A program made the position numbers and the translations under genes. The notes under the pieces are model-generated. The model made no database searches and was not told where the DNA came from. It saw only the letters and a list, made by a program, of their open reading frames with translations. From the NCBI RefSeq assembly GCF_040110915.1, contig NZ_CP157793.1, positions 3,050,939 to 3,114,938 of the forward strand: DNA of 64,000 nucleotides. The letters run 5' to 3'. Of the stretch, positions 1 through 8,057 are shown piece after piece; position 1 is the stretch's first letter, and every line of letters starts with the position of its first letter. The stretch is from Stappia sp. Its GTDB lineage: Bacteria; Pseudomonadota; Alphaproteobacteria; Rhizobiales; Stappiaceae.

Positions 1-606
1 AAAGGCCTGCAGCGCGGCGGCCGAGCGGCGCGAGGGCGCGCGCCCCTTCACGTAGACGACGGCGAGCCCGAGCGCGGCCCCGAAGGTGCCGCAGACGAGC
101 AGCCACGCCGCAAGCCCCAGCCCGACCAGCGCCCACAGCACGAGAAAGGCGAGCGACAGCGTCGCGAAGCCGGCGGCGGCGGGAATCGCCAGCCGCAGCG
201 CCACGCCGTCGAGCGCGTCCACGTCCATCGTCAGCCGGTTCATGTGGAGCGAACTGCGCAGGGCCGCGAGCCGGCGGAACGGCAGCTCGATCATCGCGGC
301 GAGCAGCGCGCCGCGCAGGGCGGCGAGCCCACGCAAGGTGGCATCGTGGGTGAGCAGGCGCTCGCCGTAGCGCGCCGCCGTGCGCCCCAGCGCCAGAAAG
401 CGCACGCCGGCGCTCGGACGGAAGACATCGAAGGCGACGAGCCCGCCGGCGAGACCCGCGATGCCGGCGGCGGTGATGAACCAGCCCGACAGGCCGAGCA
501 GCGCGACGCCGGCCATCAGCACGGTGGCGGCGAGCAGCGCGCCCCGCGTCATCGCCCAGCGATTGCCGGCCAGGATACGGCGAAACACCCGCCACAGCGC
601 CCTCAT
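1..606 (-). CDS. cydC: CydC, thiol reductant ABC exporter subunit (N-terminal part, cut by window edge)
   Basis: This is the first 202 codons of a leftward gene that runs off the window. The translation starts MRALWRVFRRIL and continues into hydrophobic helices of an ABC exporter transmembrane domain, with a GLSGWFITAAGIAG stretch that is typical of CydC. CydC pairs with CydD in a heterodimeric inner-membrane ABC transporter that exports glutathione and cysteine and is needed to assemble cytochrome bd oxidase. Its ATG overlaps the TGA of the upstream gene (ATGA, 603-606), so the pair is translationally coupled. The nucleotide-binding domain lies outside the window. Assignment rests on the family-like N-terminus and on the adjacent CydD. 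Confidence 0.88.
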   Translation of the reverse strand, partial: MRALWRVFRRILAGNRWAMTRGALLAATVLMAGVALLGLSGWFITAAGIAGLAGGLVAFDVFRPSAGVRFLALGRTAARYGERLLTHDATLRGLAALRGALLAAMIELPFRRLAALRSSLHMNRLTMDVDALDGVALRLAIPAAAGFATLSLAFLVLWALVGLGLAAWLLVCGTFGAALGLAVVYVKGRAPSRRSAAALQAF

Positions 607-2372
607 GCCCCGCCCTCCAGCCGTACGACGCGGTCCATCCGGGCGGCGAGCCGCATGTCATGCGTCGCCACGACGAGGGTCGCGCCGCGCGCGGCGAGCG
701 CCAGCAGTCCCTCGGCCACGGCCTCCGCCGTCGCCGCGTCGAGATCGGCGGTGGGCTCGTCAGCGAAGACCACGTCCCGGTCGGCGGCAAGCCCGCGCGC
801 GATCATCAACCGCCGCGCCTCGCCGCCCGACACCCCGTGACCGCTTTCGCCGATCCGTGTGGCGAGCCCGCGCGGCAGCGCGGCGACGATCCCGCGCCCG
901 CGCGCGGCCTCGAGCGCCCGCGCGAGCGTGTCGGGTGACGCCTCCGCCGCCCCGAGACGCAGGTTGGCGCGCAAGCTCGCGTTGAGGAAATGCGGCGTCT
1001 GGCCGATCCAGGCGACCCGGGCCCGCCAGGCGTCCGCCGTTTCCGCCGAAAGCGCGTGCCCCGCAACGCGGACCGTACCGCCGGACGGCGCCCGCAAGCC
1101 CGCCATCACGGCGAGCAGGGTGGATTTGCCCGACCCGCTCGGCCCCACGAGCGCGATCCGCTCGCCGCCGGAGATCGCGATGTCGGGATAGGCGATCTCC
1201 TCCGACAGCGAGCCGGAAGACCCGAAAGCGCCGCCGACCGCCACCCGCACACCGGACAGCGCGATATCGGCCGCCCCGGGGAGCGGATCGGCCCCCGCGC
1301 CGTGCCCCAGGATCTCGGCGCCCTCCTCCGCCTCCAGGCGCGCGACTTCGCCGGCCACCGCCGAGGCGGCGGCCTTGTCGTGCCAGGCGCTCGCCAGATC
1401 GCGCAGGGGCTGGAAGAACTCCGGCGCGAGAAGCAGCAGGAACACGCCCTCCCACACCGTCAGCGGCGTCGCATAGGCGCCGAAGGTAAACTCGCCGAGC
1501 AGCGCGAAGCCGACATAGACCGCGACCATCGCCACGCCCAGCGCGGCGAACAGCTCCAGCACGGCCGACGACAGGAAGGCGATGCGCAGGACCTCCATCG
1601 TGCGCGCCCGCAACCGGTCGGCGGCGCCCTGGAAGCCGGCGAGCGTGCGCGCCCCAGCGTCGAGCAGGCGAATGTCGACGAGCGCGTTGATGCGCTCCAG
1701 AACCAGCGCGTTCAGGCTGCCGATTTCCTGCATCTGCCGCTCGCTCGCCTCGCGCGCGGCATAGCCGACCAGCGCCATGAACACCGGGATCAGCGGCCCG
1801 GCCACCAGCAGGATGCCGGCCACCGCCCAGGACATGGAGAGAGCGACGGCGAGGATCACCGGCGGCATCACCATGGTGCGCGCCATGGCCGGGCGATAGC
1901 GGGTGAGATAGGGCGTGAGGCTCGCCGCCTTTTCCGACACCAGCGCGGCGATCTCGGCCGACCCGACTGTTGCCGCCCCCTGCGCGGCCCGCACGGCCGA
2001 GCGGCGCAACAGATCGTGGCGCAAGGCGGCGACCGCCCGGTCGGCGGCACGATGCGCCATGCGCGCGGAGACCGTCGACAGCCCCACGCGCGTCAACCCG
2101 AGCACCGCGAAGCCCGCGCAGGACAGCCACAGGCCGAGCCACGGATCGCGATCCAGCACGAGCCCGGAGATCACATCGGCGACCAGCGCGGCCTGCGCCA
2201 GCCAGAGCAGCGCGGCGAGCGTCGCCAGCCCGCTTGCCCGCGACAGGAGACGGGCCGCCGGCGCGCAGATCGCCCGCAGGCGGGCCTGAACGGCGTCACG
2301 ATCCAGGGAAGCTTCGGAAGAGGGCTCGGAGCCGGGCAAGAGACTATCCGTAAATGCGCATCTGAAAGTCAA
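603..2372 (-). CDS. cydD: CydD, thiol reductant ABC exporter subunit
   Basis: A 589-residue ABC exporter half with an N-terminal membrane domain followed by an ATPase domain. The Walker A motif is GPSGSGKST near residue 410, the signature is VSGGEARR, and Walker B is DVVFADEPTADLD. CydD forms the heterodimeric CydDC exporter with the next gene and supports cytochrome bd maturation and periplasmic redox balance. The start is uncertain: the longest frame opens with TTG at 2372 and no ATG with a good ribosome binding site is visible nearby, so the true start may be slightly downstream. It is transcribed away from an Rrf2 regulator, with only about 100 bp between them, which suggests but does not prove regulation by that protein. 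Confidence 0.9.
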   Translation of the reverse strand: MTFRCAFTDSLLPGSEPSSEASLDRDAVQARLRAICAPAARLLSRASGLATLAALLWLAQAALVADVISGLVLDRDPWLGLWLSCAGFAVLGLTRVGLSTVSARMAHRAADRAVAALRHDLLRRSAVRAAQGAATVGSAEIAALVSEKAASLTPYLTRYRPAMARTMVMPPVILAVALSMSWAVAGILLVAGPLIPVFMALVGYAAREASERQMQEIGSLNALVLERINALVDIRLLDAGARTLAGFQGAADRLRARTMEVLRIAFLSSAVLELFAALGVAMVAVYVGFALLGEFTFGAYATPLTVWEGVFLLLLAPEFFQPLRDLASAWHDKAAASAVAGEVARLEAEEGAEILGHGAGADPLPGAADIALSGVRVAVGGAFGSSGSLSEEIAYPDIAISGGERIALVGPSGSGKSTLLAVMAGLRAPSGGTVRVAGHALSAETADAWRARVAWIGQTPHFLNASLRANLRLGAAEASPDTLARALEAARGRGIVAALPRGLATRIGESGHGVSGGEARRLMIARGLAADRDVVFADEPTADLDAATAEAVAEGLLALAARGATLVVATHDMRLAARMDRVVRLEGGA

Positions 2373-2393
2373 TTATTGGGCGCTCACGCCATT

Positions 2394-2403
2394 TGTCATG
2401 ACA
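2394..2403. promoter_or_regulatory. 10-bp perfect palindrome in the cydD/rrf2 divergent promoter
   Basis: TGTCATGACA reads the same on both strands and sits midway between the two divergent genes. It is flanked by ATTTG at 2391-2395 and CAAAT at 2409-2413, a second, wider dyad. The surrounding 60 bp are AT-richer than the genes. A role as operator for the Rrf2 protein or another redox regulator is inference. Confidence 0.3.
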
Positions 2404-2471
2404 TTTATCAAATCGTTCCGCGCAAGGGTGCGTATTTTTGGCCTTGCCTCACACCCGAGCGGAGCAGACGC

Positions 2472-2960
2472 ATGCGCCTCACGACCCGCACGAACCTCGC
2501 CATGCGCACGCTGATGTATTGCGCCGTCCTGTCGGAGCGCAGCGCCCGGCGCCGCGAGATCGCGCGCGCCTGCAACGCCTCGGAAAACCATCTCGCGCAG
2601 GTGGTGCGGCTGCTCGGCCAGCACGGGTTCATCAAGGCGGTGCGCGGGCGCAACGGCGGGCTCAGGCTCGCCCGGCCGGCGGAAACCATCAACGTCGGCT
2701 CGGTCGTGCGGGTGTTCGAGGCCAATCTCCCCTTCGCCGAGTGTTTCGAGGGCGGCGAGAACACCTGCCCGCTGATCGCCTGCTGCTGGCTGCGCCCGGC
2801 GCTGAAACGCGCCATCGAGGCCTTCTACCAGACCCTCGACGGGATCACGCTGGACGAACTGGTCTCCGGCAACACCGAACTGGCCGCCGTGCTGAAGGCG
2901 GGCGGCCCCGGCGCGCAGCCACCCGCGCCGCACCGCGCCTGCGTCTTCGCGACGCAGTAG
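2472..2960 (+). CDS. Rrf2-family transcriptional regulator, NsrR-like
   Basis: A 162-residue Rrf2 protein. The winged helix covers about residues 1-80 (MRLTTRTNLAMRTLMYC, then RGRNGGLRLARP, the wing). The cluster loop has cysteines in the pattern C-x7-C-x5-C, within CFEGGENTC and CPLIACC, as expected for an NsrR or IscR-type protein that binds an iron-sulfur cluster; NsrR is a nitric-oxide sensing repressor. The following helix and the C-terminal DELV also match NsrR relatives. The ATG at 2472 is used because the longer frame upstream runs antisense to cydD. It lies divergent from cydDC and 76 bp before a peroxiredoxin gene, so likely targets are its neighbours. The exact subfamily (NsrR versus RirA or others) is not settled. 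Confidence 0.82.
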   Translation: MRLTTRTNLAMRTLMYCAVLSERSARRREIARACNASENHLAQVVRLLGQHGFIKAVRGRNGGLRLARPAETINVGSVVRVFEANLPFAECFEGGENTCPLIACCWLRPALKRAIEAFYQTLDGITLDELVSGNTELAAVLKAGGPGAQPPAPHRACVFATQ

Positions 2961-3036
2961 CGCCTCCGCAAGACGGCCGCGGCGGAGCTGCGACCATAAT
3001 ATTCATAGTTTCGAATAAAGGTAACAGGAGCCTCTC

Positions 3037-3690
3037 ATGAGCGACCAGATCCACACCTCGCAACCCGGCCTGCCGCGTCTCAACGAGCCCGCGCCGGACT
3101 TCACCGCGCCGACCACCCATGGCACGCGCTCGCTGTCGGACTATCGCGGCAAGTGGCTGATTCTCTTCTCGCATCCGGCCGACTTCACGCCGGTCTGCAC
3201 GACCGAGTTCATGGCCTTCGCCCGCGCCTCGGACGACTTCCGCGCGCTGAACTGCGAGCTGCTCGGCCTCTCGATCGACAGCCATTATGCGCACATCGCC
3301 TGGGTGCGCAGCATCAAGGAGAATTTCGGCGTCGAGGTCGACTTCCCGATCATCGCCGACCTGTCGATGGAGGTGGCCCATGCCTACGGCATGATACAGC
3401 CCGGCGCCTCGGACACCTCGGCGGTGCGCGCGACCTTCCTCATCGATCCCGAGGGCAAGCTGCGGGCGATGGTCTACTATCCCATGAGCAACGGCCGTTC
3501 GATCGATGAATTCCTGCGCCTGCTCAAGGCGTTGCAGACATCGGACGCCAACGGCGTCGCAACCCCCGAGGCCTGGCAGCCGGGCGAGAAGGTGATCGTC
3601 CCGCCGCCGGCCACCACCGAGGAGGCGGATGCCCGCGCCGGCAAGGGCTACGACTACGTCGACTGGTACTTCTCCAAGCGCGATCTGTGA
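3037..3690 (+). CDS. Peroxiredoxin, 1-Cys Prx6-like
   Basis: A 217-residue peroxiredoxin that reduces hydrogen peroxide, organic peroxides or peroxynitrite. The active-site motif is HPADFTPVCTTEF, with Pro47, Thr51 and peroxidatic Cys54, and the conserved Arg131 lies in RATFLIDPEG. The only other cysteine is Cys73, and there is no C-terminal resolving cysteine, so a 1-Cys mechanism is likely. Length and the C-terminal DYVDWYFSK region match the Prx6 group rather than the shorter AhpC group. A ribosome binding site AGGAG precedes the ATG. It follows the Rrf2 regulator in the same direction and may be cotranscribed or controlled by it. Confidence 0.9.
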   Translation: MSDQIHTSQPGLPRLNEPAPDFTAPTTHGTRSLSDYRGKWLILFSHPADFTPVCTTEFMAFARASDDFRALNCELLGLSIDSHYAHIAWVRSIKENFGVEVDFPIIADLSMEVAHAYGMIQPGASDTSAVRATFLIDPEGKLRAMVYYPMSNGRSIDEFLRLLKALQTSDANGVATPEAWQPGEKVIVPPPATTEEADARAGKGYDYVDWYFSKRDL

Positions 3691-3715
3691 GGTCGCGCCG
3701 CGCACCGCTCATGGA

Positions 3716-3744
3716 CCGGCCCGCCCGCTGGTGGTCCGGGCCGG
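3716..3744. terminator. Hairpin between convergent prx and crp/fnr-like genes
   Basis: An 8-bp perfect stem, CCGGCCCG at 3716-3723 and CGGGCCGG at 3737-3744, with a 13-nt loop. It lies between two convergent stop codons, where a shared terminator is expected. No T-run follows on either strand, so it is only a weak candidate. Confidence 0.3.
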
Positions 3745-3784
3745 CGAGGCGGGCAGGCTCACAGGAAGTCTCCCAGGACGTTTC

Positions 3785-4492
3785 TCAGGCGGCAGTGCCG
3801 TCAACCACCTGGCGCAGCCGGCCGAGATCGGCGTCGAACCGGTTGTAGCCGTGATCGGTAAGCAGCCCCTGGCGCTTGAACTCCGACACGGTGCGGCTGG
3901 CATGTTCGGTGGTGATGCCGAGCACGGAGCCGAGATCCTCGCGCGTGAGCAGGGTCAGCGCGCCGTGGTCGTCGGCCATGCTGAGCACGAAGCGGGCGAG
4001 GCGCTCGCGGGCGTTGCCGGTGGACAAGCCCGACAGCCAGTCGTCGGCCTGGCGCAGCGCGTCGTGCCAGCGCCGCATCAACTGGGTGTGCAGGCGCGGG
4101 GTTTCGCGGTCGAGCCGTTCCACCACCTCGCGCGGCACGCGGCAGACCTCGGTCTTTTGCAGCGCGATGGCGGTGTGGGCGAACTCCTCGGCGACCAGAG
4201 CCTCCAGCCCCGCCGTGGCGCCGGGGCGCAGCAGACGCACAATGCGCTGCGATCCGTCGGGCAGATACTGGAGCAGCTTCACGAGACCGCTGCGCACCGT
4301 GAAGACGCTCGTCGCGGGATCGCCGGCGGCATAGAGCTGGGCTCCGGGGTCGAAGACCAGTTCCTCGATCGGCATGTGGATCAGGTCGAAGTCCTCGCGC
4401 TTGAGATCCGCGAAGAGCACCAGGCTTCGAATGCCGCAGGATTCGCACTTGGCGCGCCCCTTGTAGGCCGCGTCGATGCGCGATCGCCGCAT
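3785..4492 (-). CDS. Crp/Fnr-family transcriptional regulator, Fnr-like with incomplete cysteine set
   Basis: A 235-residue regulator with a cyclic-nucleotide-type beta-roll (about residues 30-120), a dimer helix and a C-terminal helix-turn-helix. The recognition helix contains TTEHASRTVSEF, with the E-x2-S-R pattern that in Fnr reads TTGAT half-sites. Cys16 and Cys19 (CESC) and Cys117 (EVCRVP) align with three of the four cluster cysteines of E. coli Fnr. The remaining ligand position, five residues after the second cysteine, is Val25. The protein may therefore hold an altered cluster, use another ligand, or sense something other than oxygen. It is a single leftward gene, convergent with the peroxiredoxin. 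Confidence 0.85.
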   Translation of the reverse strand: MRRSRIDAAYKGRAKCESCGIRSLVLFADLKREDFDLIHMPIEELVFDPGAQLYAAGDPATSVFTVRSGLVKLLQYLPDGSQRIVRLLRPGATAGLEALVAEEFAHTAIALQKTEVCRVPREVVERLDRETPRLHTQLMRRWHDALRQADDWLSGLSTGNARERLARFVLSMADDHGALTLLTREDLGSVLGITTEHASRTVSEFKRQGLLTDHGYNRFDADLGRLRQVVDGTAA

Positions 4493-4873
4493 GGCTCGTC
4501 CCTCCTCCTACGCCCGATTCAGGTCCACATCAGGTCCGGACCCGGCCCGAAACGGGCCCGGACACGGCACACATCCGCCGGCGGCGCCGCCCCGTCCGGC
4601 GACCCGCTTCGGCGGCTCGCTTCGGCGGCTCGCTTCGGCGGCTCGCTTCGGCGCGACCATAACAGCTTCGATCCGCCCGCGCGTCAATTTCTCCGCCCCG
4701 GAAATGGCATCGTCGGTTGCGTCCTCCATGGCATCTTCCCGGCCCCTTCACCACGCCGACACGCGACGCGCGAAACCGGGGCTTGAACCTCACCCAGCTG
4801 GAGCCTTTACGCTCGCGCGCATCACCCCATATCGGGGCCAGACCGGACCGGGAACCGCCTGCGGGAGAAAGAC
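4493..4873. other. Intergenic region, 381 bp, no gene seen
   Basis: Divergent upstream region of the Fnr-like gene and the DUF411 gene. It holds a block of 13-bp tandem repeats (4605-4653) and a small CCCC-ATATC-GGGG dyad at 4825-4837, about 40 bp before the DUF411 start, which could be an operator. No convincing coding sequence is present. Confidence 0.5.
4605..4653. repeat. 13-bp tandem repeat, 3.8 copies
   Basis: The unit CGCTTCGGCGGCT is repeated without change at 4605, 4618 and 4631, followed by a partial copy CGCTTCGGCG at 4644-4653. The array lies between divergent genes, outside any credible coding frame. Confidence 0.85.
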
Positions 4874-5410
4874 ATGACCACGCCGCGTACACGTCTGATC
4901 GCCAACCTGAGAGCAATCGTGGCAATCCCCCTCGCCGGGGCCGGCCTGCTTGGCCTTGCGACCCTGCCCGCGCAGGCCGAGACGCCCGTGCAATCGCCAC
5001 CCGCGCAATCGTCCGCCCTCCAGGCGCCGGACGTCGCCGTCAAGAAGACGAGCGGCTGCGGCTGCTGCGTCGCCTGGATGGAACACATGGAAGAGAACGG
5101 CTTTTCGGTCAGCGGCGAGAACGTGCCGAACGGCGCGCTGGTGCGCTTCAAGATGCGCTCCGGCGTGCCGCAAGAGATGGCCTCCTGCCACACCGCCAGG
5201 GTCGGGGGCTATGTGATCGAGGGCCATGTGCCGGCCGCCGACGTGCGCCGCCTGCTCGACGAACGCCCCGACGCGGTCGGACTGGCGGTGCCCGGCATGC
5301 CGCTCGGCTCGCCGGGCATGGACTTCGGCGACGACCAGGAGGCCTATGAGGTCCATCTGATCCGGCGCGACGGCAGCACCGAGGTCTTCTCCCGCCATCC
5401 CGGCAGCTGA
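4874..5410 (+). CDS. DUF411 periplasmic metal-binding protein
   Basis: A 178-residue protein with an N-terminal signal peptide (hydrophobic LAGAGLLGLATLPAQA, likely cleavage after AQA near residue 36). The mature part has the DUF411 features: a CGCC motif, MASCHTARVGGYVIEGHVP, and VPGMPLGSPGMDF. DUF411 proteins are found in copper and other metal resistance loci and are thought to bind metal through these cysteines, histidine and methionines; the exact function is not established. The ATG follows GGGAGAAAGAC, a good ribosome binding site. It is convergent with a heavy-metal P-type ATPase 31 bp away, which fits a metal-homeostasis pair. Confidence 0.88.
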   Translation: MTTPRTRLIANLRAIVAIPLAGAGLLGLATLPAQAETPVQSPPAQSSALQAPDVAVKKTSGCGCCVAWMEHMEENGFSVSGENVPNGALVRFKMRSGVPQEMASCHTARVGGYVIEGHVPAADVRRLLDERPDAVGLAVPGMPLGSPGMDFGDDQEAYEVHLIRRDGSTEVFSRHPGS

Positions 5411-5441
5411 GCGCGGCCCGGGGCAGTGCCCCGGGCGCGCC

Positions 5442-7841
5442 TCATGCGACCTGCGGCGCGGGCACGTCGCGGCCGCGCAACAGGCGCAGGGCATTGGCCA
5501 CGACCAGCAGCGAGACGCCGACATCGGCGGCGATCGCCCCCCAGAGCGAGGCAAGCCCGAAGGCGGTCAGCCCCACGAAGAACGCCTTCGTGGCGAGCGA
5601 CAGCGCGATGTTCTGCCGGATGACGCCCATCGTGCGCCGCGAATGGCCGATCAGCCACGGAAGCCGGGCGATGTCGTCGGTCATCAGGGCGATGTCGGCG
5701 GTCTCGATCGCGGCATCGGAGCCGACCGCCCCCATCGCGATGCCATAATGGGCCCGCGCCATGGCCGGGGCATCGTTCACCCCGTCGCCGACCATCGCCA
5801 CCATGGCATGACGGGCGACCAGATCCTCGATGGCCGCCACCTTGTCCTCCGGCAACAGATCGGCGCGCACCTCGTCGATGCCGACCTCGGCGGCGACCGT
5901 CCGGGCGGTGCGTTCATTGTCGCCGGTCAGCATCACGATGGTCGCAACCCCCTGACGATGCAGAGCGCCCACGATGGCCTTCGCCTCCGGCCGAATGCGG
6001 TCGCGCAGCTCGAGAAGACCGATGAGCCGGTCCGCGTCGCCCACGGCGACCAGCGTGTTGCCCGCGTCCTCGATGTGGGCGCGCAGGTCGGCGGGAACCG
6101 CATCGCCAAATCCCTTCTCCCGCGCCAGCCGGTCGGAGCCGAGCCACACCGGCTTGCCCTCGAGCACGCCCTCGATGCCGCGCCCCGGCAGGCTGCGGGT
6201 GTCCTCGGCAATGCTCTCCGAAAGGCCCCGCGCCTCGGCGGCGGCGAGAATCGCGCGCGCCAGCGGATGCGACGAGCGGCGCTCCAGCGCGGCCGCTGCG
6301 GCCAGCACCGTTTCTTCCGACGCGCCCTTAAGCGGATGGATGCGCGCGACTTCCGGCGTGCCGAAGGTCAGCGTGCCGGTCTTGTCCAGCGCCAGCGCCG
6401 TTGTGTGGCCGGGGGCCTCGACATAGGCGCCGCCCTTGATCAGCACGCCCTGGCGCGCAGAGGAGGCGAGCGCCGCGACGATGGAGACCGGCGTCGAGAT
6501 GACCAGCGCACAGGGACAGGCGATCACCAGAAGCACCAGCGCGTTGTAGATCCAGCTCTCCCACGCGCCCGCGAACAGCAGCGGCGGCACCAGCGCGATG
6601 AGAACGGCAAGCGCCAGCACCGCCGGGGTGTAGATCCGCGCGAACTTCGCCACCCATTGCTCCACCGGCGCGCGGCGCGCATGGGCGTCGCCCACCATGC
6701 GGATGATGCGGGCGAGCACCGTGTCCTCGGCCGCCCGGCTGGCGCGCACCACCAGCGTGCCGTCGCCGTTGATCGTGCCGGCGTAGACCGGATCGCCCGG
6801 CTCCTTTGGCTGCGGTGCGCTTTCGCCGGTGATCGGCGCCTGATCCACCGCGCCGATGCCCGACACCACCTCGCCGTCGAGCGCGATCCGGTCGCCGCCG
6901 CGCACCACGAACCGCATGCCCGCCACGACCTCGGACGCGGGCACATCCGCCTCGCTGCCGTCCTCGCGGATCACCCGCGCCGTCGGCGGCGCGAGATCGA
7001 GCAGGGCCGCGACCGCGTTGCGCGCCCGCCCCACGCTCCAGCTTTCCAGCGTCAGCGACAGCGCGAAGAGAAAGGCCACGGTCGCCGCCTCGAAATATTC
7101 GCCGAGCACGACCGCGCCCGTCACCGCCACCATCATCAAAAGGTTCATGTCCGGCGACAGACGGCGGGCCGACGACAGCGCCTTGGGCGCGACGAGCCAG
7201 GCGCCGAAGACGATGGCCGCGAGGAACAGCGCCACCTCGGCCAGTGGCATCGGCGTGTCGCCATGCCCGGCGAAGAGCGACAGGGCGCCCGCCCCGCCCG
7301 TCTCGATCACGTGATAGACGATTGCCGTGAGCCAGAAGACCCCGCTCGCTGCCGTGAAGCGGATCTGACGGGTCAGATGCGCCGCGTGGTCGGCCTCCGC
7401 ACTTTCGGCATCCCAGGGTTTCGCGCGCATGCCCGTGCCCGCGACGAGTTGCGCGATCCGCGCGTCCGAAATGGGACGCGCGCTGTCGAGCACGGTCATG
7501 CGACCGTTGATCACGTCGAAGGCGAGGTGTTCGTCACCGCCGATCTCCGGCCCGAGCACGCGGTTGAGGATGGCGACCTCCTCCGCGCAGTCGAGACCGG
7601 TCACCCGGAAGCTGCGGCCGTCTCCGGTGGCGCGCGAGGCCGGCGGCACATCGCCGCAGCCCGGCGCCCGGGAGGCACAGCAGCCTGCCTCCGCCGTCTC
7701 GCGGTCGCGCGCGAAGGCCCCCTCTTCGCGGTCGCGCGCAAGGGAAGGAGCCTTCGCCGTGTCCTCGGCGGGGGCTTCGTCGGCACGGCATCCGTGCCCC
7801 TGCCGCGCCGCGACGGCTTGCGTGTCCCCGATACGGGTCAT
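5442..7841 (-). CDS. Heavy-metal P1B-type ATPase, Zn/Cd/Pb exporter type
   Basis: About 799 residues. It has a Cys-containing N-terminal extension (GCCASRAPGC), one heavy-metal domain with a GLDCAEEV motif, membrane helices with the CPC ion site (IACPCALVIS), the phosphorylation motif DKTGTLT, and GDGVNDAPA. The last helices contain the Lys (ATKAFFVGL) and Asp (AADVGVSLL) that mark the ZntA/CadA zinc, cadmium and lead group rather than the copper group. It exports metal from the cytosol. The ATG at 7841 is chosen because an in-frame extension would begin inside the predicted promoter -10 box (7898-7903), and AGGACAGG lies just upstream of 7841. No MerR-family regulator gene is visible next to it. 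Confidence 0.93.
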   Translation of the reverse strand: MTRIGDTQAVAARQGHGCRADEAPAEDTAKAPSLARDREEGAFARDRETAEAGCCASRAPGCGDVPPASRATGDGRSFRVTGLDCAEEVAILNRVLGPEIGGDEHLAFDVINGRMTVLDSARPISDARIAQLVAGTGMRAKPWDAESAEADHAAHLTRQIRFTAASGVFWLTAIVYHVIETGGAGALSLFAGHGDTPMPLAEVALFLAAIVFGAWLVAPKALSSARRLSPDMNLLMMVAVTGAVVLGEYFEAATVAFLFALSLTLESWSVGRARNAVAALLDLAPPTARVIREDGSEADVPASEVVAGMRFVVRGGDRIALDGEVVSGIGAVDQAPITGESAPQPKEPGDPVYAGTINGDGTLVVRASRAAEDTVLARIIRMVGDAHARRAPVEQWVAKFARIYTPAVLALAVLIALVPPLLFAGAWESWIYNALVLLVIACPCALVISTPVSIVAALASSARQGVLIKGGAYVEAPGHTTALALDKTGTLTFGTPEVARIHPLKGASEETVLAAAAALERRSSHPLARAILAAAEARGLSESIAEDTRSLPGRGIEGVLEGKPVWLGSDRLAREKGFGDAVPADLRAHIEDAGNTLVAVGDADRLIGLLELRDRIRPEAKAIVGALHRQGVATIVMLTGDNERTARTVAAEVGIDEVRADLLPEDKVAAIEDLVARHAMVAMVGDGVNDAPAMARAHYGIAMGAVGSDAAIETADIALMTDDIARLPWLIGHSRRTMGVIRQNIALSLATKAFFVGLTAFGLASLWGAIAADVGVSLLVVANALRLLRGRDVPAPQVA

Positions 7842-7897
7842 GATGTCACCTGTCCTGTCATCGTCTCGCCGGATTGAGTCTTTCGACCTTGGAGACA

Positions 7898-7928
7898 AGG
7901 ATAGGATCTCCAGTCGCTAGAGCTTCAA
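7898..7928 (-). promoter_or_regulatory. MerR-family-type promoter of the metal ATPase gene
   Basis: On the minus strand there is a -35 box TTGAAG (7928-7923), a 19-nt spacer and a -10 box TATCCT (7903-7898). The spacer carries the near-dyad CTCTAG-CGA-CTGGAG. An over-long spacer with a central dyad is the hallmark of promoters activated by MerR proteins such as ZntR, CadR and CueR. Transcription would start near 7890, about 50 nt before the chosen ATG. The cognate regulator is not in the window. Confidence 0.7.
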
Positions 7929-8057
7929 GGGCCTTTTTCGCACGTGCCCGCGCCGCCCTGTTGCGATGCGATAACCCGGCCTTAATCCTTCTCTCTCACG
8001 CTGCGGAAAGTAGACCACGCAAACGCCGCAAGGCGGCGATCCGGGGGCAGTGGACAC

